From Candidatus Obscuribacterales bacterium (lineage in GTDB: Bacteria > Cyanobacteriota > Vampirovibrionia > Obscuribacterales > Obscuribacteraceae), in the NCBI GenBank assembly GCA_021732245.1, contig JAKFVJ010000206.1:1-6064 (forward strand): a stretch of DNA of 6,064 bases. The letters are read 5' to 3'. Positions 1 to 5,665 of the stretch are shown one piece after another (positions within the stretch are counted from its first letter, which is position 1; each line of letters opens with the position of its first letter). The notes below the pieces were generated by a model. The model made no database searches and was not told the origin of the DNA. It worked only from the letters and a program-made list of their open reading frames with translations. Position numbers and translations under genes: made by a program.

Positions 1-978
1 AGAGGCTTTGATCGCGGTGACGGCAGCGACGATGGACGTGGATTCGGACGCAACTTCGGTGATAACTTCGTACGCATAGATGATGCTGATGCTCTGCAAG
101 GGCGAATGGACAGAACGCCTGACGACTTAGCGCGTGATGATGCCAACCTTGACAGAGAAGCAAATCATCTTTGGAATCAGCCTATGGATAGCCAAAGATC
201 AATGGCTACTGATGGTGGCTTTGGGCGTGTGGCAGGCGACGATGCGCGCAGTATGGTCCCTGAAGGAAATAGAACGCAAGCAGTGTCTCAAAGCGCATTG
301 TCCAATCGCGGCAATTCTGTGAGAAATGCCTTTAACAACAACAATGCCTTTGGCAGAAACTGGTGGAACAACCGTGATGGTCTGTGGTACGGTCCCTGGC
401 TCGATGATGGTTGGGGCTGGGGCGATACAGGCTGGGATGGACTCTCCGGATTCTGGGGAGATGACTATTCTGATGCTCCTGTTGAATACGACTACGGCAA
501 CAACATTACTTATCAGGGCAATGATGTTTATTATGGCGGACAAGACGTAGGAACAGCAGAACAGTACTATGATGAAGCTTACACGCTTGCTCAAACAACA
601 CCAATTTACTCGGCTTCAAATCCACAACAAAAAGCACAAATGACGAAATCAAATTGGAAGCCGATGGGCGTATTCTCACTTGTACAAGGCAACCAAACTG
701 ACTCTACTGAGCTATTTCAAATTGCCGTGGGCAAAGACTATTCTATTCACGGAAATTACTACAACACACTAACCAACACAACAAAACAAATTTCCGGCGC
801 AGTCGATAAAAAGACCAAGCGCGCAGCCTGGACAATTGACGGCTCTAAGGATGTTGTCTACGACACGGGTGTAGCCAACTTGATGAAGGCAGACAGCCCG
901 ATACTTGTTCACTTCGGCAAAAACAAAACAGAGCAATTTGAACTTGTAAGACTCAAACAAAACCAGGCGAAAGTCTAA
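1..978 (+). CDS. Trp/Asn/Asp/Gly-rich putative surface protein with compact C-terminal domain (5' end outside window)
   Basis: The frame is open from base 1 to the TAA at 976-978, so the gene is cut by the window edge. The ATG at 106 is probably internal, because the Arg/Gly/Asp/Phe-rich composition continues upstream of it without a break. At least 325 residues are visible. Bases 1-80 encode repeated Gly-Phe/Arg-Asp units. Bases 361-456 encode a stretch with 8 Trp in 32 residues, set among Asn, Asp and Gly, followed by a Tyr/Asp/Gln-rich part ending in YYDEAYTLAQ. Bases 655-954 encode an ordered-looking domain starting WKPMGVFSL and ending FELVRL, with alternating beta-type pattern and the segment KKTKRAAWTI. 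From memory, this tail resembles the C-terminal module of planctomycete proteins labelled mu-protocadherin-like; that is recall, not a search. The function is unknown. A cell-surface or exported role is inferred from composition, but the N-terminus that would hold a signal peptide is not visible. It converges on the acylase gene with one base between them. Confidence 0.8.
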   Translation, partial: RGFDRGDGSDDGRGFGRNFGDNFVRIDDADALQGRMDRTPDDLARDDANLDREANHLWNQPMDSQRSMATDGGFGRVAGDDARSMVPEGNRTQAVSQSALSNRGNSVRNAFNNNNAFGRNWWNNRDGLWYGPWLDDGWGWGDTGWDGLSGFWGDDYSDAPVEYDYGNNITYQGNDVYYGGQDVGTAEQYYDEAYTLAQTTPIYSASNPQQKAQMTKSNWKPMGVFSLVQGNQTDSTELFQIAVGKDYSIHGNYYNTLTNTTKQISGAVDKKTKRAAWTIDGSKDVVYDTGVANLMKADSPILVHFGKNKTEQFELVRLKQNQAKV

Positions 979-1001
979 TTTATTTCGCTTTCACTGGTTT
1001 T
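959..1001. terminator. Bidirectional intrinsic terminator-like hairpin between convergent genes
   Basis: AAAACCAG (959-966) pairs with CTGGTTTT (994-1001). An inner GAAAG (969-973) pairs with CTTTC (988-992), leaving a small GC/A internal loop. On the + strand the 3' arm merges into a T run at 998-1003. On the - strand the 3' arm reads CTGGTTTTGTTTG, also T-rich. Both stop codons (976-978 plus strand, 980-982 minus strand) lie in the loop region. The structure therefore fits termination of both genes, although most of it is also coding sequence for one gene or the other. An alternative inner pairing is GCGAAA (967-972) with TTTCGC (983-988). Confidence 0.6.
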
Positions 1002-2215
1002 TTCGGCTCCGGCTTAGCTTTCGGTTCCTTGCCTTTGTCTACTTTTGTCTTATCCGGTTTTGTCTCAGAACTAGTTTCTTCTACAGGTTCGTCTCTGCCT
1101 GGGACAAAACGCCACTTAACTTGTTTACTCACATCTTCTATTGGATTGCCGCCGGATATAGGCAACATACGTACTTTTAAACCGGCATTTAGATCAAGTC
1201 GTTTCAAGTCAATAGACCGCAGATTCTGGTTTTCATAAGTGCGAAAATACATAACATTGTTTGCCAGATCTTTTATGAGTACCCATTGCGTGTAATCGCA
1301 ATGATCAAGATCACCTGCTTTTGCCCGCACATCACCTATAGGAATATCCACTGCATTGAGAATATGGTGCGCAAGAATAACGCCATCGACGGCTTTATCA
1401 ACTGGTTTTGCAAAATTGACCATTGCAGTAGTTCTCACGAAACGTGAAGGCGGAGTCCAGTCTCCAGGCACACCGAGAAATCCAGCACCTTGTCCTGGAG
1501 GCGCCAATACTGTGCCGCGCACTTCAATAGGCGCGGGATTTGCCGGTTTGAGCGTCAAATAGTTGCGCATGTTTATGGACTGCCAATCAAATGGCGGTGC
1601 GTTAGTTAAAACTCCATTGGGATTGTCATAAAACTTCTGCTGACCATCAATAAATTCCAACACGGCATTATTGCCCTTTGCGTCGTGCAGAGCAAAATGC
1701 ATTGTCGAGATTCCGCCTAATTGTTCTAGTGGTTTGCACCAGACTTTTACCTTGGGCAAATTCGCTTTTACTTCCGCAACAGTGGCAAAATTGCCTAAAA
1801 TCCAATGACCTAAATCCAGTGCATCAAGCGCGATTTTACTATCTTTGGCAGTTACAGTCTGATAAGTGGTGTACTCTGGAAGCCAAAGGGCTCCGACTGA
1901 AAGTCCTTTTTCATTCATGCCGTCAATGGCTACATCAATGTCCAGAGCGTCTGCTGCCACATAACCATATTTGGAGAGCCACTTGAGTGCAGCCTTGCCA
2001 TCAGGAGTGCGTGATGTGCGGTCCTCACCACGAGCATGAACTCTCAACTGAGACTTCAAATCAACTGCCCATTCCATCGAGCGACCAATAATTACCGAGT
2101 TGTCCTTAGTCTTAACCTGAAAGTCCGTACAGGCTGCAGCCGGCACATGACCAACAAGAGATAGGCTTAAAAACACGCCGGGCAATTTGCCAAAAACACC
2201 TTCAAATGCACGCAT
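980..2215 (-). CDS. Secreted choloylglycine hydrolase / penicillin V acylase-type Ntn hydrolase
   Basis: This 411-residue protein is a linear-amide C-N hydrolase. Residues 1-28 form a signal peptide ending in Ala-Ala-Ala before Cys29, so signal peptidase cleavage would expose Cys29 as the N-terminal nucleophile. Conserved active-site positions by family alignment from memory are Cys29, Arg45 (GRSMEW), Asn205 (LTNAP) and Arg258 (SRFVR). Glu48 takes the position that is Asp in classical bile salt hydrolases. DGMNEKGL (98-105) and TQWVLIKDL (309-317) are family hallmarks. Trp49 and Trp111 (ALWLPEY) match the Trp pair described in Gram-negative penicillin V acylases, some of which also cleave N-acyl-homoserine lactones. 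The likely substrates are therefore N-acyl amides, but bile salts, penicillin V and AHLs cannot be told apart here. Residues 381-411 are a disordered tail with 11 Lys, which the family usually lacks. The start is fixed by AGGAGGA five bases upstream. It is divergent from the cupin gene. Confidence 0.92.
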   Translation of the reverse strand: MRAFEGVFGKLPGVFLSLSLVGHVPAAACTDFQVKTKDNSVIIGRSMEWAVDLKSQLRVHARGEDRTSRTPDGKAALKWLSKYGYVAADALDIDVAIDGMNEKGLSVGALWLPEYTTYQTVTAKDSKIALDALDLGHWILGNFATVAEVKANLPKVKVWCKPLEQLGGISTMHFALHDAKGNNAVLEFIDGQQKFYDNPNGVLTNAPPFDWQSINMRNYLTLKPANPAPIEVRGTVLAPPGQGAGFLGVPGDWTPPSRFVRTTAMVNFAKPVDKAVDGVILAHHILNAVDIPIGDVRAKAGDLDHCDYTQWVLIKDLANNVMYFRTYENQNLRSIDLKRLDLNAGLKVRMLPISGGNPIEDVSKQVKWRFVPGRDEPVEETSSETKPDKTKVDKGKEPKAKPEPKKPVKAK

Positions 2216-2220
2216 AATTG

Positions 2221-2227
2221 TCCTCCT
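2221..2227 (-). promoter_or_regulatory. Strong Shine-Dalgarno site of the acylase gene
   Basis: On the minus strand the sequence reads AGGAGGA, then five bases (CAATT), then the ATG at 2215. It is a near-perfect anti-16S match, the best in the window. It fixes the translation start and suggests this secreted enzyme is translated more efficiently than its neighbours, whose sites are weaker. Confidence 0.85.
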
Positions 2228-2317
2228 GCCGCCTATGTACCCCGTTAAATAAACGCCTGAAAGGAATTGCGTGATAAGAAAAGAAATTTTAAGCCGGCGT
2301 GGTATGTCATAAGCATC

Positions 2318-2839
2318 ATGCCGAAGAATATAGATTTGTCAGCTTCTGATTTAATCCAACTATTGAAGTTGGAAGAGCACCCTGAAGGCGGCTATTACCG
2401 GCAGACTTACAAATCCTATGAGCTTATTCCACGAGAAGTATTGCCGCCGCGCTATGAAAGCCCCCGCTTTTACGGGACTTCTATCTATTACTTGCTGACC
2501 AAAGAAACTTGTTCCAGGCTGCACAAGGTTGCATCCGATGAAACATTCCACTTCTATTTTGGTGCTCCTGTAGAAATGCTGCTGCTCTTCCCGGACAACA
2601 GGGCAGATACAGTCGTTTTAGGTCACAACATATTAGCTAGGCAACAGCCGCAATACACCGTTCCAAAAGGTATTTGGCAGGGCAGCAAAATAATGCAAGA
2701 TCCCGACTATCCGGATTATGCACTTATGGGCACAACTGTCGCCCCTGGCTTTGAGTACGATGACTTTGAACTGGCTAAACGTGCAGAGCTTCTAGCCGAG
2801 TACAAAGACTTCGAAAAGCAAATACTGGATTTGACGTAA
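2318..2839 (+). CDS. Cupin_5 (DUF985) family protein
   Basis: This 173-residue single-domain protein spans the whole DUF985/cupin_5 family. Family hallmarks in order are the helix SASDLIQLLKLEEHPEGGYY (8-27), SIYYLLTKETCSRLHKVASD (55-74), ETFHFYFG (75-82), the strand VEMLLLFPD (85-93), PKGIWQG (116-122), and the C-terminal ALMGTTVAPGFEYDDFELAK (135-154). His69 and His78 and the nearby acids are candidate metal or ligand ligands in the cupin barrel. Structures exist for the family (for example yeast YML079w), but I know of no settled enzymatic role. There is no signal peptide, so it is cytoplasmic. The frame extends upstream to a TTG at 2267, but the AAGGAA before that codon abuts it too closely to work well. 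The ATG at 2318 gives the usual family N-terminus, so I chose it, although it lacks a clear Shine-Dalgarno site. It is divergent from the acylase and convergent with the alpha/beta hydrolase, with a four-base gap. Confidence 0.88.
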   Translation: MPKNIDLSASDLIQLLKLEEHPEGGYYRQTYKSYELIPREVLPPRYESPRFYGTSIYYLLTKETCSRLHKVASDETFHFYFGAPVEMLLLFPDNRADTVVLGHNILARQQPQYTVPKGIWQGSKIMQDPDYPDYALMGTTVAPGFEYDDFELAKRAELLAEYKDFEKQILDLT

Positions 2840-2858
2840 TTACTTACTGAACCAGTAT
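2822..2858. terminator. Weak hairpin at the cupin / alpha-beta hydrolase convergent junction
   Basis: ATACTGG (2822-2828) pairs with CCAGTAT (2852-2858). Between the arms, GTAA (2836-2839) can pair with TTAC (2844-2847) across a four-base loop. The two stop codons (2837-2839 on plus, 2844-2846 on minus) fall inside. No T run follows on either strand and the internal loops are large, so termination here would be weak or need another factor. The repeat could also be chance. Confidence 0.3.
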
Positions 2859-3917
2859 GCCGCCGGCGTCCACAATTTTTCTGCCTAGATTTACTTTGTC
2901 GTCACGTGAAGCCGGCGAGCGGTCTTCGAACCAGTCTCTGACACTATCAACAACAGCTGCACGCAGGAACGATGTCTCCAATTGCAGGTGTCCATAGCTG
3001 CCCAACCAACGTACAGTTTGGTCATCAGATGGCATAGCTGCTGTTAAGTGAGTCACCATATCCGGTACCACACAACGATCAGAGCTGCCTTGAATAATCA
3101 AGACGGACATATGAGCCGGTACTGTCTTGCCGTATTTGGCTGTTTTTTCAACAAATTCGTCAGTAGACAAAAGATCAAATAAAGGCACTTGCTTCAAGAT
3201 AAGTGGGTCATCCAACATTTCGTCGACGACTTCTTTTCTTGCAGATACAAGACTCGTAATGAAATGGTGTAGGTTCAACTCATGGTGCTTATTAACAAGC
3301 GCTTTCATTCCAGCACCGATGTCCGCAGGAGACATATACATAGCTGGATTTACTTTCACAGCAGGAGCTGACAAAATCATCCCTGTTACAAGTTCGGGAT
3401 GTTCCCCGGCTAGGCGCACGCAAAACGTGCAACCGAGACTTTCTCCAAGAACAATAAGCGGAATATCGGGATATTTCTCTTTCAGCATTTGAGCTAATTT
3501 GACCAGGTCCGCATAGCTCTTTTCGTGATTGATTTTAGTTTTGTCGTCACCTTTGGTGCTATAGCGCTTCTGCTCATCAAACTTACAGCGCCCAAAGCCA
3601 CGCATATCCGGTGCGGCGAAAACCACACCTTCACTAGCAAGGGTTCTCGCCAATACTCTATAGCGCCTTCCATGCAGCGTCAGTCCGTGTATGCCCAAAC
3701 AAACTATTCGGGGCTCCCTGTCTACAGGCAACCATTGATAAACAGGCATATTTAGGGCTTGTCCAAGCTCGCTGTCCTCGACATAAGTAAATTTGCTTGC
3801 CATCTCAGGATTAAGCGTGTCCTTAACAGATGGAATGGTCAGCTCAGCGCTTCTCACGCAAGGGATGGCGACAGCCATTAATGCCAGCGAAAGGGCAAGA
3901 GACTTAAAGGATTTCAT
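2844..3917 (-). CDS. Exported serine alpha/beta hydrolase (lysophospholipase/S33-like)
   Basis: This 357-residue protein begins with a Sec signal peptide: Lys at 2 and 5, a hydrophobic stretch at 7-19, and likely cleavage near residue 23. An alpha/beta hydrolase domain follows. GIHGLTLHGRRY (75-86) carries the HG oxyanion element. PDMRGFGRC (103-111) is the usual strand-4 loop. VLGESLG (157-163) is the nucleophile elbow with Ser160. Asp280 (QGSSDRCV) and His310 (YGHLQLE) complete the triad. This pattern fits the Hydrolase_4 / serine aminopeptidase S33 group, which holds monoacylglycerol lipases, lysophospholipases and esterases; the substrate cannot be read from the sequence. Cys20 is preceded by Pro and is not a lipobox Cys, so it is probably soluble in the periplasm or secreted. 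A GGAG at 3923-3926 sits five bases before the ATG. The last 25 residues after EDRSPASRDD are outside the core fold. It is divergent from the phosphatase gene. Confidence 0.9.
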   Translation of the reverse strand: MKSFKSLALSLALMAVAIPCVRSAELTIPSVKDTLNPEMASKFTYVEDSELGQALNMPVYQWLPVDREPRIVCLGIHGLTLHGRRYRVLARTLASEGVVFAAPDMRGFGRCKFDEQKRYSTKGDDKTKINHEKSYADLVKLAQMLKEKYPDIPLIVLGESLGCTFCVRLAGEHPELVTGMILSAPAVKVNPAMYMSPADIGAGMKALVNKHHELNLHHFITSLVSARKEVVDEMLDDPLILKQVPLFDLLSTDEFVEKTAKYGKTVPAHMSVLIIQGSSDRCVVPDMVTHLTAAMPSDDQTVRWLGSYGHLQLETSFLRAAVVDSVRDWFEDRSPASRDDKVNLGRKIVDAGGILVQ

Positions 3918-3942
3918 GGATACTCCAGACGAGGAAGCCTTG

Positions 3943-3972
3943 ATGATAAGAGCTGACTGCCACTTCCAACAA
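3943..3972 (-). promoter_or_regulatory. Possible sigma70-type promoter for the alpha/beta hydrolase
   Basis: On the minus strand, TATCAT (3943-3948, five of six matches to TATAAT) lies 18 bases after TTGTTG (3967-3972, three of six matches to TTGACA). This would start transcription about 20 bases upstream of the hydrolase ATG and place its GGAG ribosome site in a short leader. The -35 element is poor, so this is a weak candidate only. Confidence 0.25.
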
Positions 3973-3987
3973 GGGTTATTAGCGAAG

Positions 3988-4003
3988 ACTAATCAAAATT
4001 AGT
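3988..4003. repeat. Perfect inverted repeat in the divergent hydrolase/phosphatase promoter region
   Basis: ACTAAT (3988-3993) and ATTAGT (3998-4003) are perfect inverted copies around CAAA. A further AATTAG lies at 4012-4017 and a TTATTAG at 3977-3983. The 135-base gap between the two divergent starts holds no gene and is AT-rich at this point. The position would suit an operator acting on one or both genes, but short AT-rich palindromes are common by chance. Confidence 0.35.
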
Positions 4004-4052
4004 AAATTGGTAATTAGGGTAAGAACTAAATGGCGACAAAAGGTCGGCAATC

Positions 4053-4643
4053 ATGCAACGTTTAGGCTTACTTTTAGCTGGTCTTTTAACTCTTAACTGC
4101 CTTGCAATTGCCGGCGAGGATGACGACAGACATCGTTCGCACAGACAGCACAGGCATAGCCATTACGTAAACGGCATAAGAAATCTTCGTGAAGTACATC
4201 CCTGGCTCTTTCGCGGCGGCGAACCACCGCCTCAAGCATTCGACACACTAAATCAGATGGGTGTTACAACTGTTGTCGATCTGCGCGATAGCGTAAAAAT
4301 GGCTAATGCAGAAAAGGTTCTCTGCAAACGTTACGGAATTAACTTCGTACATATTCCCATGTCTCACCGAATGGCTCCGACAAAACAACAAATAAACGAA
4401 TTTCTCAAAATAGTAGAAAAGGCCAAGGAGCACACAGGAAAAGGCTCCGTTTTCGTTCACTGCACAATGGGTGACGATAGAACCGGTTGCATGGTAGCCA
4501 TATCACGCATGGCCCAGGACGACTATACTTTTGACGAAGCCTATGAGGAAATGCTGCACTTTGGATTTCACAGGCATTTTGATAGTTTAACGACGGCCGT
4601 TAGAGAATATGCTGTAAGCCATAACAGAATGACAAGTAAATGA
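4053..4643 (+). CDS. Exported dual-specificity / tyrosine-type protein phosphatase
   Basis: This 196-residue protein belongs to the cysteine-dependent phosphatase superfamily. Residues 1-20 are a signal peptide ending AIA before Gly21; the Cys at 16 follows Asn and is not a lipobox. Residues 22-38 are highly charged, with five His (27, 30, 33, 35, 37) mixed with Arg and Asp. The phosphatase domain runs from about 47: PWLFRGGEPPPQAFDTL (50-66), the strand GVTTVVDLRDS (70-80), IPMSHRMAPT (101-110), then the P-loop VHCTMGDDRTG (135-145) with Cys137 as nucleophile and Arg143 as phosphate binder, matching HCx5R(T/S). No clear Asp general acid is seen in the loop at 103-110. The fold is that of small bacterial DSP/Siw14-like phosphatases. 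The substrate may be phosphoprotein, phosphoinositide or another phosphoester. AAAAGG at 4038-4043 lies nine bases before the ATG. The gene converges on the kinase, but export makes a direct functional pairing unlikely. Confidence 0.88.
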   Translation: MQRLGLLLAGLLTLNCLAIAGEDDDRHRSHRQHRHSHYVNGIRNLREVHPWLFRGGEPPPQAFDTLNQMGVTTVVDLRDSVKMANAEKVLCKRYGINFVHIPMSHRMAPTKQQINEFLKIVEKAKEHTGKGSVFVHCTMGDDRTGCMVAISRMAQDDYTFDEAYEEMLHFGFHRHFDSLTTAVREYAVSHNRMTSK

Positions 4644-4656
4644 TCCTCTCATTTAC
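4636..4656. terminator. Perfect 8-bp hairpin holding both stop codons of the phosphatase and kinase genes
   Basis: GTAAATGA (4636-4643) and TCATTTAC (4649-4656) are perfect inverted copies around TCCTC. The phosphatase TGA (4641-4643) ends the left arm, and the kinase stop (4653-4655, minus strand) lies in the right arm. The stem is AT-rich and no T run follows on either strand, so it is not a classical intrinsic terminator. It could still terminate weakly or protect transcript ends. Confidence 0.4.
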
Positions 4657-5663
4657 GGCGCATCGCTAAGCAGGTCCTGCAAGAAACCTCCTGCCAAATA
4701 CATAAGCACAAATGCCACAATAAAAATGACGGCAGTGATGATCATCTTTCGTTTTCTTTGTCTTTCAGATGCCAGACTGACTCGTTCCAATTGGACTCCT
4801 TTAGTCAGCTTTTTAAGATCCGCAATAATCTCATCCATTGACTGATATCTGTCCTCAGGCTTTTTCTCCATTGCCTTGAGAGTAATCATTTTCAAACCGT
4901 TGGAAACACCGAGAGCTTGATTGATGGCTGGAGGCGCCTCACTTATATGCTTGTTGGCCGTGTCCACAAAGGTTTCACCAACAAATGGCGGCGTTCCTGA
5001 CAATGCCGCATACATCACGCAGCCAAAAGAATAAATATCCGATCTTTGATCAACACTTTTGCCTAAGGCTTGTTCAGGACTCATGTAGAGAGGCGTGCCT
5101 AATACAACACCGGTCTTGGTCAGTCCCTGGCTTTTTATCGCATCACCATCCTCGGTCAAAACTTTGGCTATACCAAAATCAACGATTTGCACTTTAGTGT
5201 GTCCATCAGTTCCGCCTCCGGCAAGCATAATATTTTCCGGTTTCAAATCCCGGTGCACGACTGCGTGCTCATGCGCAAGCGCCAGAGCCTGAGCAATTTG
5301 CAGAAATATATTAATAGCCTCCGTCTGTTCTAGAGGCCCATCACGGCGAAGTTTGCGCTCGAGACTAATACCATCTATCCAATCCATTACTAGATAGGGC
5401 ACATCTTTGTTTATGCCGAAATCATGAACCTGACAGATTGCCGGATGCTTGAGAGAGCTAGCCGATTTAGCTTCACCAATAAACCGTTGGCGCATTTCTT
5501 CATCGTATGCGCATTCCTTCCGCAAAACCTTTACAGCAAAATTGCCGCCTGTATAGCAGTTTTTCACCTTGTAGATCGCACCCATGCCGCCTTCGCTTAC
5601 CTTTCCAATAACACTGTATTGCTCAGGGAGTACGGGCAACTGATTATCATTGTTACTGGTCAT
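4653..5663 (-). CDS. PknB-like Hanks-type Ser/Thr protein kinase with C-terminal membrane anchor
   Basis: This 336-residue transmembrane kinase phosphorylates Ser/Thr on proteins in the cytoplasm. The catalytic domain is complete at about 16-288: Gly-rich loop GKVSEGGMGAIYKV (20-33), ATP-anchoring Lys45 (FAVKVL), helix-C Glu64, catalytic loop HRDLKPEN (137-144) with Asp139, DFG (162-164) for Mg, activation segment ending GTPLYMSPEQ (189-198), and Asp209 in SDIYSFG. It is therefore a predicted active kinase, not a pseudokinase. A basic juxtamembrane stretch (RQRKRK, 301-306) precedes one hydrophobic helix at about 307-325, with only about ten residues beyond it. PASTA, TPR, NHL or other sensor domains common in this class are absent. 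The ATG lies two bases after the upstream stop and has only a weak GGA, so translational coupling is likely. The gene faces the phosphatase tail to tail. Confidence 0.95.
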   Translation of the reverse strand: MTSNNDNQLPVLPEQYSVIGKVSEGGMGAIYKVKNCYTGGNFAVKVLRKECAYDEEMRQRFIGEAKSASSLKHPAICQVHDFGINKDVPYLVMDWIDGISLERKLRRDGPLEQTEAINIFLQIAQALALAHEHAVVHRDLKPENIMLAGGGTDGHTKVQIVDFGIAKVLTEDGDAIKSQGLTKTGVVLGTPLYMSPEQALGKSVDQRSDIYSFGCVMYAALSGTPPFVGETFVDTANKHISEAPPAINQALGVSNGLKMITLKAMEKKPEDRYQSMDEIIADLKKLTKGVQLERVSLASERQRKRKMIITAVIFIVAFVLMYLAGGFLQDLLSDAP

Positions 5664-5665
5664 GT

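Noticed and set aside
199..594. Minus-strand open frame opposite the Trp/Asn-rich gene
   Set aside because: The composition is that of an antisense shadow, and the plus-strand frame is long and continues into an ordered domain.
2129..2215. Acylase Cys29 as a lipoprotein cysteine
   Set aside because: Ala-Ala-Ala before Cys lacks the usual Leu at -3. Cys29 aligns with the family's catalytic N-terminal nucleophile, so lipidation would abolish activity.
4030..4065. An 11-codon reading frame (ATG at 4030) overlapping the phosphatase start, as a possible leader peptide
   Set aside because: It has no ribosome site of its own and no repeated regulatory codons, and such a short frame is expected by chance.
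4053..4112. Lipoprotein signal in the phosphatase (Cys16) or in the alpha/beta hydrolase (Cys20)
   Set aside because: The residues before the cysteines (Leu-Asn and Ile-Pro) do not fit a lipobox, and normal signal peptidase I sites follow.
4053..5663. Adjacent phosphatase and kinase as a cognate PrkC/PrpC-like regulatory pair
   Set aside because: The genes converge rather than form an operon, the phosphatase has a signal peptide, and it is of the DSP class rather than PP2C. The kinase domain is cytoplasmic, so direct pairing is not supported.
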